Positions 1 to 8,619 of a DNA stretch of 64,000 bases are shown here, piece by piece; position 1 is the first letter of the stretch, and the number at the start of each line of letters is the position of its first letter. The DNA lies in NCBI GenBank assembly GCA_035636095.1, contig DASPZU010000025.1, positions 134,876 through 198,875 on the forward strand. The letters run 5' to 3'. The DNA is from Gp7-AA10 sp035636095 (GTDB lineage Bacteria; Acidobacteriota; Thermoanaerobaculia; Gp7-AA8). The translations under genes and the position numbers were made by a program. The notes under the pieces are model-generated. The model was not told where the DNA came from. It made no database searches and saw only the letters and a program-made list of their open reading frames with translations.

Positions 1-1
1 C

Positions 2-160
2 GCCGATCTGTCGGTGATGCAACGCGACGCCTACAAAATGCGGAGCGGCGGGCAGGTGGTCTTCGCGCAGGCGACCCACGACGTGGGAGTTGACGACGTC
101 GTCCACCACATCCTTCATACCTGGAAAGAGGCTGTGCGCCTCAGGGTGACGGGTTACTGA
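2..160 (+). CDS. ureG: Urease accessory protein UreG, C-terminal fragment
   Basis: Partial gene cut by the left window edge; the last 52 codons are visible, ending in TGA at 158-160. The motif ADLSVMQRDAYKMR followed by a VDDVVHHIL helix matches the end of the UreG GTPase (typical form: GADL.VM.RD..KMRG...G.D.VI.WI). UreG is the SIMIBI-class GTPase that helps load nickel into urease, so a urease cluster probably lies to the left. The nucleotide-binding motifs are outside the window, so the call rests on the C-terminal signature alone. The last 7 bases overlap the 3' end of the convergent GH105 gene. Confidence 0.7.
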   Translation, partial: ADLSVMQRDAYKMRSGGQVVFAQATHDVGVDDVVHHILHTWKEAVRLRVTGY

Positions 161-1257
161 CCGGCAATCCGATACAGCTCACTTCCGGCGAGCAGCAAGG
201 CACCCACACCATAAATTTCCGTGCCCGATGCCGACGTGTCGCCGGGCTGATCGCCGATCCGCTGCACGTAGCCGAGCATCCCATCAGGCTGCATGGCCCG
301 CACGAGGGCGGCCCATCCTCGCTGCAACACCGGCTCGTAAGTCGCTCGATCGAGCAGATTCTGATTGATTCCGCAAGCGAGCGCATACACATAGAACGCG
401 GTGCCGCTCGTTTCCGGCTGCGGCGTACCCACCGGATCGAGGAGGCTGGAACGCCAATAGCCATCGCTCTGCTGAAGCGTCGCGATCTTCGCGGCCATCT
501 CCCGGAAGAGGACTTCATATCGATCGCGCTGAGGATAGTCGCGCGGCATCTCGCTGAGCACTCGCGCCAGTCCCGCCAGGACCCAGGCGTTGCCGCGACT
601 CCAGAAAATCTTCCGCCCATTCGCTGCACGCTGATTGAAGAAGCGACTGTCACGGTAGTAGAGATGCTCTTCCTTGTCGTACAGATAGTCGGTCGTCTTC
701 CACCACATCTTGTTCATGAAGTCGAGGTAGCGGCGATCGCCGGTGGCGCGAAACGCCATGGCGAACGCGGGGGGAGACATGAATAGAGCATCGCACCACG
801 TCCACTGTCGCCACGTCTTCTCGCGGTGATCGAATTCGAGCGACTCATCGAACGGATAGAGCATGACCTGGTCGAAAAGGCGCAGCGAGGGTTCGATGAT
901 GGCGGGATCCGGCTGCACACGATGCAAGGCGAAGTAGCTCTGCGCGATGGCATGGTCGTCTGCGTACAGCGGCCGCAATCCCGGCCGCCATCGGTTCTCT
1001 TCTCCGTTTCGCCGAACCGCGTGGAGATAGCGATCCGGATCGCGCGAGAGAGGAGCAAAGGCGCTCAGCCCGATGTAGAACGGCGCCTGCGTCCAGTCGT
1101 ATGCAGGATGCTTGGAGGGGTGACGGAGCTGCCACTCCGCGGCCGCCGTCATGACGTCGACGATGTCGTTGCGTTGGACTTTCCCGCTGAACGATCGTTG
1201 GGATGACGCGCAGCCACAGAACAAGAGTAGGGTCATCGCCAGACAGCGACGCATCAT
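154..1257 (-). CDS. GH105-type unsaturated rhamnogalacturonyl/glucuronyl hydrolase, lipoprotein
   Basis: A 367-residue protein of the six-hairpin (alpha/alpha)6 glycosidase type (YteR/YesR/RhiN, GH105), which removes unsaturated uronic acids from polysaccharide-lyase products. Visible support: the alternating helix pattern, WRPGLRPLYADDHAIAQSY near residue 90, a WTWCDALFMSPP block, FWSRGNAWVLAGL, and a final SGTEIYGVGALLLAGSE. The start at 1257 was chosen because it gives a lipoprotein signal peptide (MMRRCLAMTLLLFCGCASS); the longer reading frame reaches into the divergent ABC gene. It stands alone on this strand, with a 46-bp gap to the divergent ABC exporter. Confidence 0.85.
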   Translation of the reverse strand: MMRRCLAMTLLLFCGCASSQRSFSGKVQRNDIVDVMTAAAEWQLRHPSKHPAYDWTQAPFYIGLSAFAPLSRDPDRYLHAVRRNGEENRWRPGLRPLYADDHAIAQSYFALHRVQPDPAIIEPSLRLFDQVMLYPFDESLEFDHREKTWRQWTWCDALFMSPPAFAMAFRATGDRRYLDFMNKMWWKTTDYLYDKEEHLYYRDSRFFNQRAANGRKIFWSRGNAWVLAGLARVLSEMPRDYPQRDRYEVLFREMAAKIATLQQSDGYWRSSLLDPVGTPQPETSGTAFYVYALACGINQNLLDRATYEPVLQRGWAALVRAMQPDGMLGYVQRIGDQPGDTSASGTEIYGVGALLLAGSELYRIAGQ

Positions 1258-1303
1258 GTCGGAATCAAGGATACCCAACGCGGCGCTACACTCATGGAAC
1301 AGG

Positions 1304-2035
1304 ATGCATGAATCGGTGATCGCCGTCTCGGAGCTGAGCCGCCGCTTCGGTGCCACGACCGCTCTCTCCTCGGTGAGTCTGTCCTTGCCGCGCGGCGCGG
1401 TCTACGGCCTCGTCGGCGCAAACGGAGCGGGCAAGACGACGCTCATCAAACATATTCTGGGTTTGTTACGAGCGGAAAGTGGCTCGGTGCGCGTCTTCGG
1501 CGCCGATCCGGTCGCCGATCCGGTCGGCGTTCTGTCGCGCATCGGCTATCTCTCCGAGGAGAACGACCTCCCCGGGTGGATGCGCATTGAGGAGCTGATT
1601 CGCTATCAGCGTGCGTTCTATCCCCGATGGGACGGTGCTTACGCCGAGGAATTGCGCCAGGCGTTCGCGCTCGACCCGACGGCGAAAATCAAGACCCTCT
1701 CGAAGGGGCAGAAGGCGCGAGTCGGGCTGCTCATCGCGCTGGCGTACCGGCCGGAATTGCTCGTGCTGGATGAACCGTCGTCCGGCCTCGATCCCATCGT
1801 GCGCCGCGACATCCTCGGCGCCGTCATCCGCACCATCGCCGATGAAGGCCGCACCGTCCTTTTTTCATCGCACCTGCTGGAGGAAGTGGAGCAGGTCGCC
1901 GATCACGTCACCATGATCAGCGAGGGCAGGATCGTTCTGAGCGCGCCGCTGAACGAGATCAAGGAATCACATCGCGTCGACGGACGCGTGCTCTCCCTCG
2001 ATGAGATATTCGTTGCGCGTGTCGGGAAGGCTTGA
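1304..2035 (+). CDS. ABC transporter ATP-binding protein
   Basis: A 243-residue ABC ATPase of the antibiotic/ABC-2 exporter class (YtrB/BcrA-like). Walker A GANGAGKT is at residues 38-45, the signature LSKGQKAR near 132-139, Walker B LLVLDEPSSGLDP near 152-164, and the switch His near 190. The ATG at 1304 follows GGAACAGG; the longer open frame upstream runs through the divergent GH105 signal peptide and was rejected. The stop overlaps the start of the following permease gene (TGATG), so the two form one exporter operon. The substrate cannot be inferred. Confidence 0.9.
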   Translation: MHESVIAVSELSRRFGATTALSSVSLSLPRGAVYGLVGANGAGKTTLIKHILGLLRAESGSVRVFGADPVADPVGVLSRIGYLSEENDLPGWMRIEELIRYQRAFYPRWDGAYAEELRQAFALDPTAKIKTLSKGQKARVGLLIALAYRPELLVLDEPSSGLDPIVRRDILGAVIRTIADEGRTVLFSSHLLEEVEQVADHVTMISEGRIVLSAPLNEIKESHRVDGRVLSLDEIFVARVGKA

Positions 2036-3621
2036 TGCGCTCGCCCGCTGCCGCAGTGGCCTGGCAATTCCGACAACGACATCGTTGGGGACTCCTGGCC
2101 GTGATCGGCTTCATGTTCGTCCTCGCGATCATCAAGCTCGTGATCCTCGAGCGGGGACAGCGCGTCGACCTTGATGACTTGCGTTTTGCGTTCGTGGTGA
2201 TCGTGCCTCTGACGGCCACCTTCATGTATTTCCTGGCGATGTTCAGCTTCGGCCTTTCCGGCGACCTGGCGGCGCGCCAATCGATGTATCCCGCGCGCAT
2301 GTTCAGCCTGCCGGTGACGAACAGCGCGTTGGCAGGATTGCCCATGTTATATGGCATTTCGGCCATGGCCATCCTGTGGTTCGGAACGCGGCTATTCGCA
2401 CTCTGGCCGTCCGACGTCCACGTGCCCGTGTTTTGGCCGGCTCTGCTGGGCGCTTCGCTTCTCGCCTGGACGCAGGCGCTGACGTGGATGCCGTACCCTT
2501 TGCGCGGCCTGCGCGTGATCATCACCGTTCTGTGGCTGGTCTTGATCGACACCGTGGTCATGGTCGCGCTCAATTCCAAAGCCTCCGAGCCCGTAATGCT
2601 GGCCATTCTGGCTCCGCACGTTCCGCTCGCGTATCTCGCGGCTCGCTTCGCTGTTTCGCGAGGGCGCCGCGGCGATGTGCCCGACTGGCTACGCGGACAG
2701 ATTTCCCGGTCGGTCCGACGCGATCCATTTCGTTCGCCCGCGCGCGCTCAACTGTGGTTCGAGTGGCGGCAGTATGGGCGCTCGCTCCCATTGTTGATCG
2801 CGATCCTGCTGCCGTTCGAGCTGGCTCTGCTGTTCGCCTTCCGCCAGACGCCGGAGCTCATCTTCGAAACGCTTGTCTTTGTCCTCCTCACATCACCGTG
2901 CATGGCCATTTTCGTCGCCACTACCGTGAGCTACGGTTTGACGCCGTTCAGCGCGACGCGGCCGCTTACGAACGTATCACTCATCGCCGCCAAGCTGAAG
3001 GCGACGATGTGGAGCACGCTTGTCGCGTGGCTGCTTGTCCTCGTTGCCATCCCGCTGGCATTGAGATTCTCGGGCGCCGCGCCGGCGGTGATGGAACGCG
3101 CGCATCGGTTCGTGGAAGTGTTTGGGACGCCGCGCGCGATCGCGATCGTGCTGCTGGGACTCGCGGCGCTGATGGCGTCGACGTGGAAGCAGCTCGTGCA
3201 GAGTCTGTACATCGGCATGAGCGGGCGCGAATGGGTCGTCAAGACCAGCGTGTTCGTGGCCCTGACGCTCCTCGCCGTCATCCTGCCACTCGCCGCTTTG
3301 ATCAGCAGGAGCAAATACGCGATGGCCGTGTTGTGGAACGTTTTCCCGTTAATCGCGGCGGTTCTGGTGTGTTTCAAACTAGCCGCCGGTGTCTGGATCG
3401 CCATGCGGCTCCATGACAAACGGCTTCTGAGCGATCGCACGCTCGTCATCGGCGCGGTCTGTTGGGATGTCGCCGTATTCGCTGTTTACGGCCTGCTGGT
3501 CTGGATCGTTCCTCTCGTGCTCATCGGCAACTACGTTCTCGCACTGGTTGCGATCCTTGAAGTGCCGCTGGCACGACTCGCCGCGGCGCCGCTGGCGCTC
3601 GCGTGGAACCGGCATCGATGA
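2035..3621 (+). CDS. ABC-2 type permease, multi-spanning membrane protein
   Basis: A 528-residue integral membrane protein with about 12 hydrophobic segments, the membrane partner of the ATPase encoded just upstream. The ATG at 2035 shares its A with the ATPase stop (TGATG). A TTG three bases earlier is also open, but the coupled ATG is the more natural start. The length suggests a full exporter subunit rather than a 6-TM half permease. The 3' end overlaps the next gene by 4 bases (ATGA), indicating translational coupling. No substrate-specific motif is recognised. Confidence 0.8.
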   Translation: MRSPAAAVAWQFRQRHRWGLLAVIGFMFVLAIIKLVILERGQRVDLDDLRFAFVVIVPLTATFMYFLAMFSFGLSGDLAARQSMYPARMFSLPVTNSALAGLPMLYGISAMAILWFGTRLFALWPSDVHVPVFWPALLGASLLAWTQALTWMPYPLRGLRVIITVLWLVLIDTVVMVALNSKASEPVMLAILAPHVPLAYLAARFAVSRGRRGDVPDWLRGQISRSVRRDPFRSPARAQLWFEWRQYGRSLPLLIAILLPFELALLFAFRQTPELIFETLVFVLLTSPCMAIFVATTVSYGLTPFSATRPLTNVSLIAAKLKATMWSTLVAWLLVLVAIPLALRFSGAAPAVMERAHRFVEVFGTPRAIAIVLLGLAALMASTWKQLVQSLYIGMSGREWVVKTSVFVALTLLAVILPLAALISRSKYAMAVLWNVFPLIAAVLVCFKLAAGVWIAMRLHDKRLLSDRTLVIGAVCWDVAVFAVYGLLVWIVPLVLIGNYVLALVAILEVPLARLAAAPLALAWNRHR

Positions 3622-4529
3622 GCAGGAAGAGAGTCATCGGCGCGGTTGTGGTCGTGATCAGTCTGCCGGTCGTGCTGGCCGCTTTCGAGGCCATCTCTTT
3701 CCGCATTCGGAATCGGAACAACGGCTTCATGATTTCGTCGGGCGAGAAGCGGGAGTACCTGCTCTACGTCCCGCGCAGCTACGACCGCACGAAGCCGACC
3801 CCGCTCGTGATCAGCATGCACGGCGCGGGCGGATGGCCGACGCAGCAAATGAACCTGAGCGAGTGGAATCGGCTGGCCGACAGCCAGGGCTTCATTGTCG
3901 TCTATCCCTCAGGACTCGAGGGCGTGGGCCCGAGGGTCTGGCGCGTGGGATCCGATTTCGCGAAGGACGTCCGATTCATCTCGGAGATGATCGACAAGCT
4001 GGAGGCGGCGTACAACATCGACCGGGCCAGGATTTACGCCAACGGCTTCTCGAATGGCGGGGGCATGGCTTTTGTGCTGTCCTGCACAATGTCCGATCGG
4101 ATCGCGGCAGTGGGGATGGTAGGAGCTGCGCAGACACTGCCGTGGAGCTGGTGTACGGAACATCGAGCCGTCCCAATGATTGCGTTTCACGGGACTGACG
4201 ATCGCTTCGCCTTTTACAACGGCGGTCAGTCGTGGGTCGCCCCTCATCCCTTTCCGGCGGTCCCGATCTGGACCGCGAACTGGGCGCGAAGAAACCGCTG
4301 CGGACCAAAGCCAGTCGAGTCGGTAGTGGCGCCTGATGTCACGCGCCGCGAATACACCCATTGTGCTGACGACGCGGCCGTCGTGCTCTACATCGTGCAG
4401 GGAGGTGGACATACCTGGCCCGGCGGCGGACCCCTTCCGGAATGGTTTGTCGGATCGGACAGCCGCAGCATCGATGCGACGATCACGATGTGGGCGTTCT
4501 TTCGTGCGCATCGGCTTCCCAGCAAGTAG
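3618..4529 (+). CDS. CE1/LpqC-type alpha/beta-hydrolase (polyhydroxybutyrate depolymerase-like esterase)
   Basis: A 303-residue secreted or membrane-anchored serine esterase. An N-terminal hydrophobic segment (residues 5-25) is followed by the alpha/beta-hydrolase fold: oxyanion HGAGG (68-72), nucleophile elbow GFSNGGGM with Ser145, acid HGTDDRF near 191-197, and catalytic His265 in GGGHTWPGG. That last motif is typical of PHB depolymerase-like and feruloyl esterases. The start overlaps the permease stop (ATGA), so it is the third gene of the ABC exporter operon. The natural ester substrate (polyhydroxyalkanoate, feruloyl or acetyl xylan) cannot be told from sequence. Confidence 0.85.
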   Translation: MSRKRVIGAVVVVISLPVVLAAFEAISFRIRNRNNGFMISSGEKREYLLYVPRSYDRTKPTPLVISMHGAGGWPTQQMNLSEWNRLADSQGFIVVYPSGLEGVGPRVWRVGSDFAKDVRFISEMIDKLEAAYNIDRARIYANGFSNGGGMAFVLSCTMSDRIAAVGMVGAAQTLPWSWCTEHRAVPMIAFHGTDDRFAFYNGGQSWVAPHPFPAVPIWTANWARRNRCGPKPVESVVAPDVTRREYTHCADDAAVVLYIVQGGGHTWPGGGPLPEWFVGSDSRSIDATITMWAFFRAHRLPSK

Positions 4530-4555
4530 CAAGCCGCGCGACCACCCGCACAAAG

Positions 4556-4587
4556 CGTGGCTGGGAGGAAGGGACAAAGTTCGAACC
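4556..4587 (-). other. tRNA-Gln 3'-end-like fragment
   Basis: The 13 bases CGTGGCTGGGAGG at 4556-4568 are identical to the CCA-plus-acceptor end of the intact tRNA-Gln at 8116-8189 (its copy is 8114-8126, same orientation). They are followed by AGGGA and, after a 4-base interruption, TTCGAACC of the T-arm. The T-stem cannot pair and no 5' half is present, so it is not a functional tRNA. It may be an attachment-site remnant or chance similarity. Confidence 0.4.
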
Positions 4588-4723
4588 ACTGCTTGGTACT
4601 GCAGCAGCCTAAGGTGCACGCCTCGATGGTTTCCGTCGGCTACCACGCCGAACGCGCGCAGCTGTGTGGCGGATACGCACGTGACTGCGACGCGGAGCAC
4701 CACGATCGCGCAGCGGGCTGCCG

Positions 4724-5218
4724 TCACGCGGCGTTTCCCTCCGGCGCTCGCAGCGCGGCGAGCCGCCGCACGATCAACACCGCGATTGCGCCGACGCATG
4801 CGCCGGCCATGTCGGGGATGAGGTCGCGCATCCTGCAGTGGTGGATCCCGGTCGCGCCCTCGGCGATCTCGACGAGCAATCCCATCGCGAAGCATGCCAG
4901 GAATGACCACGCCATTGCATGCTTGACGTTCGGAAGCTGCGCGATGGAGAGCATGAAGAAGATCGCGAACCCCACGGTGTGCTGGATATTGAGCAGCGAG
5001 TAGACCGCAAGAGAGGCGCTGAACGTCCATTCGCATTCCACCGGCCGCACTCCACCCGCCTTCAGCGGAAAGTAAAGCAGCGATAGCGGGAACACGATCG
5101 AGTAGGTCCAGCGGCTCGCGCGAAGCGCGGCCTCCGACCACCGCGTGCGGCGCAGAGCGAGCGCGATGCAAGTGACCACTGCGACTAATGGCAGTGGGAC
5201 TAGTGGAAGTACCCGCAT
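4724..5218 (-). CDS. VanZ-like family membrane protein
   Basis: A 164-residue protein with four hydrophobic segments. The C-terminal part carries the VanZ-like pattern of an acidic residue in the third helix (GLLVEIAEG) followed by RMRDLIPDMAGACVGA. VanZ-like proteins are membrane proteins of poorly defined role, named after a teicoplanin-resistance accessory factor; nothing here shows a resistance role. It lies alone between the esterase operon and the BTAD regulator, transcribed leftwards. The 251 bases on its 5' side hold no gene I can support. Confidence 0.7.
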   Translation of the reverse strand: MRVLPLVPLPLVAVVTCIALALRRTRWSEAALRASRWTYSIVFPLSLLYFPLKAGGVRPVECEWTFSASLAVYSLLNIQHTVGFAIFFMLSIAQLPNVKHAMAWSFLACFAMGLLVEIAEGATGIHHCRMRDLIPDMAGACVGAIAVLIVRRLAALRAPEGNAA

Positions 5219-5469
5219 TCGCAGAGTGTAGACGACGCTCGGCGCGAGGTTGATGTTGAGGCAAACAAGGCAGCTCGGGCGTCGTCCGATTCCCGAAGGC
5301 GTCGAGCGTCGTGAGGATGTTGGCGAGCACGTCGAGGATGCGCGACCCGCCCCTCTCCATATTTGATTGCATGTGGGATTTGCATCGCACCGCGATCACC
5401 AGTACGACTCCGGGCCCAGAAGAGGCCCGCGTCGTTGGCGGCTGGACAAAGCCCGATATAGGATGACGT

Positions 5470-7263
5470 GTGTCGCTGGAAATTCGGCTGCTGGGCGCGC
5501 CGCGCATCGAGCATGATAGAGAGGCGAGCAGCGGCCCGCGCGGGCACAAAGCCTGGGCCCTCCTCGCGTACTTACTCCTCTGCCGACAGCCTCCCAGTCG
5601 CCGCAGGCTCGCCGAGCTGCTTTTCTGCGAGGCCGACGATCCTCTTGGGGCGCTTCGATGGAGTCTTGCTCAGCTTCGGCAGGCGCTAGGGCAGCCGAAC
5701 TCACTCCGTGGCGATCCGGTAGAGCTGTCGCTCGAGCCTGGCACGGAGGTCGATCTGTTCCTGCTTCGATCGGCCAATCTCCCCGAGGCCGATGAGATCG
5801 ATCGCTTCACGGGCGAATTGCTCGAGGGGATGAGCTTCTCGGCGAGCCCCGCGTTCGAGGCGTGGCTGGCCATCGAGCGGAGACACCACGCCGCCGCCGC
5901 TGAGGGGTTGCTGCTGGAGAGGGCGCAGGCGGAGCTCGGAGCAGGTCGTCCGACTGTGGCGGCTAGCCTGGCCACGCGCCTTCTCGAGCTCAATCCACTC
6001 GAGGAGAGCCATCATGAGATTCTCGTGCGCAGCCTCGTCGCGGCAGGCGACTCGAATTCGGCCCTTGCCAGGGCGCAGGCCTGCGAAGAGCTGCTGAAGC
6101 GCGAGCTTGGCGCGCCACCGTTGTCCCGGCTGCGCGAGATCGTCCGCGCTGCGGAACGACCGGCACCCGCCACCGCGGTTGCCGGTGCGGCAGCCGCTCG
6201 CGCCCAGCTCGAGATGGGCAGGGCGGCCATCGGAGCGGGAGCCGTCGATGCCGGGCTGGACTCGCTTCGACGCGCCTGCGCGGCGGCAGAGGGATGCCGA
6301 GACGACTACCTGCACGCGCGCGCCGAGCTCGCGCTCGGCAGCGCTCTGATCCACGCGATGCGCGCCTACGGTGAGGCTGCGATAGCCTTGCACCGAGCGG
6401 TCGGGCTGGCTCGCAGGATTGGCGCGAACGCGATCGCCGCGACGGCGCACCGGGAACTGGGATTTGTCGACGTTCAGGCGGGACGCAACGATCGGGTGGA
6501 GCCATGGCTGACGCAAGCGACCGAGGAAGCGGCAGGGTCAGACGAGGAGCTGACATCCATTGCCGGGGTGCGGGGGATGGGCCTCTCGGACAGTGCCCGG
6601 TACGAGGAGGCGCTCGAGGCTTTCGAGGAATCGGTTGAGCGGGCGCGCCGCTGCGGGCACCGGCGCCAGGTCGCCTGGTCGCTTTCGCTCATCGGCCGCG
6701 TGCACCTCTTGACTGGGAGTCACGCTCAGGCACGCGAGGTTCTCGATCGCTCACTGGAGCTCGTGGAAGAGGAAAAATGGATCGCCTTCGAGCCTCTGCC
6801 GGAGTCGCTGCTCGCACACGTGGATCTCCGAGAGAACCGAGCGGAGGAGGCACGCGAGGGGCTCGAGCACTCCTTCACAATCGCCTGTCAGGTCGCCGAT
6901 CCATGCTGGGAGGCGATCGCCTGTCGGGGACTCGGGTTGGTGGAGGCGGCAAGCGGAAGAGAGCCGCGGGCGCTGGCCTGGATGCTGGATGCTCGCACAC
7001 GCTGCACCCGCGTGGCGCACCCCTACCAATGGATTCAGGGTTGGGTGCTCGATGGACTGTGCGCTGTCGGCCATCACGATAAGCGCGCCGCGGACTGGAT
7101 CGATGAGCTGGAATCGCTGGCCTCCCGCACAGGTTTGCGCGAGTTGCTGCTGCGGGCCTACTTGCACCGGGCCCGCCGGGGTGACCCCAGCGCGCCAGAC
7201 GCCGCCCGCCTCCTCGGCGACGAGATCGACAACCCGACTGTCTGGTCGAAAGAGCCGACGTGA
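5470..7263 (+). CDS. BTAD-domain (SARP-like) transcriptional regulator with TPR repeats
   Basis: A 597-residue regulator. Residues 1-90 form an OmpR/SARP-like winged helix (MSLEIRLLGAPRIE start, RRRLAELLF recognition region, LRWSLAQLRQALG). Residues about 95-230 are a bacterial transcriptional activator domain (EESHHEILVRSLVAAGD, ALARAQACEELLKRELG). The rest is helical TPR-like repeats. There is no AAA/NB-ARC domain, unlike large AfsR-type proteins. The GTG at 5470 fits the conserved N-terminus. It is followed after 86 bases by the truncated haemoglobin and a DUF4242 gene on the same strand, which it may control. Confidence 0.85.
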   Translation: MSLEIRLLGAPRIEHDREASSGPRGHKAWALLAYLLLCRQPPSRRRLAELLFCEADDPLGALRWSLAQLRQALGQPNSLRGDPVELSLEPGTEVDLFLLRSANLPEADEIDRFTGELLEGMSFSASPAFEAWLAIERRHHAAAAEGLLLERAQAELGAGRPTVAASLATRLLELNPLEESHHEILVRSLVAAGDSNSALARAQACEELLKRELGAPPLSRLREIVRAAERPAPATAVAGAAAARAQLEMGRAAIGAGAVDAGLDSLRRACAAAEGCRDDYLHARAELALGSALIHAMRAYGEAAIALHRAVGLARRIGANAIAATAHRELGFVDVQAGRNDRVEPWLTQATEEAAGSDEELTSIAGVRGMGLSDSARYEEALEAFEESVERARRCGHRRQVAWSLSLIGRVHLLTGSHAQAREVLDRSLELVEEEKWIAFEPLPESLLAHVDLRENRAEEAREGLEHSFTIACQVADPCWEAIACRGLGLVEAASGREPRALAWMLDARTRCTRVAHPYQWIQGWVLDGLCAVGHHDKRAADWIDELESLASRTGLRELLLRAYLHRARRGDPSAPDAARLLGDEIDNPTVWSKEPT

Positions 7264-7349
7264 TGTCCTGCCAATCCGTCACACGCGGGATCACACGGTC
7301 CTTCTCCATATTGTCCATCAGTTACTCAAGACTGGACCAGGAGGATCGT

Positions 7350-7712
7350 ATGTCGCTATACGAGGAGATCGGTGGCGAGGCCTCAATCGATGCTGCGCTG
7401 GACAAGTTCTACCCGAAGATCTTGGGAGACCCGCGCGTGAATTTCCTGTTCGAGAGCGTTGACATGGCGCGGTTGAAGAAGCATGCGCGTGCGTTTCTGA
7501 CCATGGCGTTTGGAGGGCCAAACCATTACCAGGGCCGTGACCTTCGCGCCGCGCATCGGAAGGCCATCAGTCAGGGATTGAACGAGGCGCTTTTCGAAGT
7601 CTTCATGGGCCACTTCCGATCAACTCTTCAGGAGCTCGGAGTCCCGCAGTCGAAGATCACGCAGATCGTCGCGATCGCCGAAGGCGGCCGTAACGAAGTG
7701 CTCAACCGCTAA
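7350..7712 (+). CDS. Group I truncated haemoglobin
   Basis: A 120-residue globin of the 2-on-2 TrHbN type. It begins MSLYEEIGGEASIDAALDKFY, with B10 Tyr21, the conserved RLKKHARAFL E-helix and the glycine/proline segment GGPNHYQGRDL. Proximal haem ligand His69 sits in LRAAH. Such proteins bind O2 and NO and commonly detoxify NO. The ATG at 7350 follows GGAGG (7340-7344); the longer open frame overlaps the BTAD gene and lacks homology. It sits 15 bases ahead of the DUF4242 gene, so the two are probably co-transcribed. Confidence 0.9.
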   Translation: MSLYEEIGGEASIDAALDKFYPKILGDPRVNFLFESVDMARLKKHARAFLTMAFGGPNHYQGRDLRAAHRKAISQGLNEALFEVFMGHFRSTLQELGVPQSKITQIVAIAEGGRNEVLNR

Positions 7713-7727
7713 CAGGAGGGAAGGAAT

Positions 7728-8000
7728 ATGCCACGATACATCGTCCAACGAAATCTCGGTCAAGTCACCGACGAACAGCTCGAAGCTGCGGCGCGGAACT
7801 CGAAGAAGGTCCGCGAGGAACGGTTCCCAGATGTCACGTGGGAACACTCGCACGTGGTTAAAGCCAAGGACGGGCTGGTGACCTACTGCGTGTACGGAGC
7901 TCCAAAAGAGGAGCGTGTGCGCGAGCATGCCAAGGCCGCCGGTCTGCCGGCCGACGCGATCTGGGAACTCGTGACCGACGTCAATCCCGCGAATCTTTGA
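7728..8000 (+). CDS. DUF4242 (SCO4226-like, nickel-binding family) protein
   Basis: A 90-residue ferredoxin-like-fold protein starting MPRYIVQRNLGQVTDEQL, with the DVTWEHSHVV and TYCVYGAP strands typical of DUF4242. The Streptomyces member SCO4226 is described as a nickel-binding protein, and the name is carried over from it; the metal here is not proven. A strong ribosome site (AGGAGGGAAGG) precedes the ATG at 7728. It is linked to the truncated haemoglobin 15 bases upstream and ends just before the tRNA-Gln region. Confidence 0.75.
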   Translation: MPRYIVQRNLGQVTDEQLEAAARNSKKVREERFPDVTWEHSHVVKAKDGLVTYCVYGAPKEERVREHAKAAGLPADAIWELVTDVNPANL

Positions 8001-8115
8001 ACGTCGCGAAGTGACGTCGATACGCGTATCTCCGTCTGCCGACGTTACGCAGAAAAGTTCGAGTCCCTGCTGGTCTGGTCGCGGCAAGTCACACGATGCG
8101 AAGGCGCGAAAACCG

Positions 8116-8189
8116 TGGCTGGGAGGCAGGGATTCGAACCCCGATATGCGGGTCCAGAGCCCGCTGTCCTACCGTTGAACGACCTCCCA
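8116..8189 (-). tRNA. tRNA-Gln (anticodon CTG)
   Basis: Read on the minus strand this is a 74-base tRNA with acceptor TGGGAGG pairing with CCTCCCA, discriminator G and an encoded CCA. The D-arm holds GGTAGG. The anticodon stem GCGGG/CCCGC encloses loop CTCTGGA with anticodon CTG (reads CAG). The T-arm is GGGGTTCGAATCCC. All stems pair. A fragment of its 3' end recurs at 4556-4587. Confidence 0.95.
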
Positions 8190-8265
8190 GCAATGAGTTT
8201 GTACGCGGGATCTGCGCACGAGGAAGGGCATCGATGCTACGCGCACCAAACGCCGAGGTCAAGAT

Positions 8266-8619
8266 GTGAATTCCGTTACAATCGAGTCGATGCTACCGGA
8301 GGTCTTCGAATGTCCGCAGTGCGAACGACAGTTCGTGTTCGAGCTGGTCGAGACGACCCAGGACCGCTCCATCTACTGCCCGCAATGCAAGCGCTACCTC
8401 GGCGAAAAGGACATCAATTTCGTCCTCATCACCGAGATCGAAGAGCTGGCCGAACGCATCCGCTTCGAACGCGAACGGTTGGAAAAAGATGAGGCGGTCT
8501 ACACCATGACCGACTGCGACGCCGAGCTGAAGCTGTACGGCACCGAAGTCCACAAGGTCGTCAATATTCTCCGACGCGCGCTGGCCGATCTCGAAGCGCT
8601 CAAGCAAACATTCAGCTAG
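8266..8619 (+). CDS. Small zinc-ribbon protein with C-terminal helix
   Basis: A 117-residue hypothetical protein. An N-terminal CPQC (about residues 16-19) and a second CPQC (about 38-41) form a zinc-ribbon knuckle pair; the rest is charged and helical (EELAERIRFERERLEKDE), probably coiled coil. The GTG at 8266 has GAGG about 9 bases upstream; an in-frame ATG at 8290 (MLPEVFECPQC) is an equally possible start. It converges with the response-regulator gene, whose 3' end overlaps it by 4 bases. No function is recognised. Confidence 0.7.
   Translation: MNSVTIESMLPEVFECPQCERQFVFELVETTQDRSIYCPQCKRYLGEKDINFVLITEIEELAERIRFERERLEKDEAVYTMTDCDAELKLYGTEVHKVVNILRRALADLEALKQTFS

Noticed and set aside
5219..5469. 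Gap between VanZ-like and BTAD genes searched for a gene or RNA
   Set aside because: Only short shadow frames and no stable RNA fold that I can support; a promoter for the BTAD gene is expected here but not clear.
3909..5549. 546-codon minus-strand frame across the esterase and VanZ region
   Set aside because: It runs antisense to the esterase and crosses VanZ in another frame; the translation is Arg-rich low complexity, typical of a shadow in GC-rich DNA.
8040..8080. TTCGAGTCC-like T-arm motif before the tRNA-Gln
   Set aside because: No acceptor, D-arm or anticodon stem can be drawn around it; likely chance or a minor fragment.
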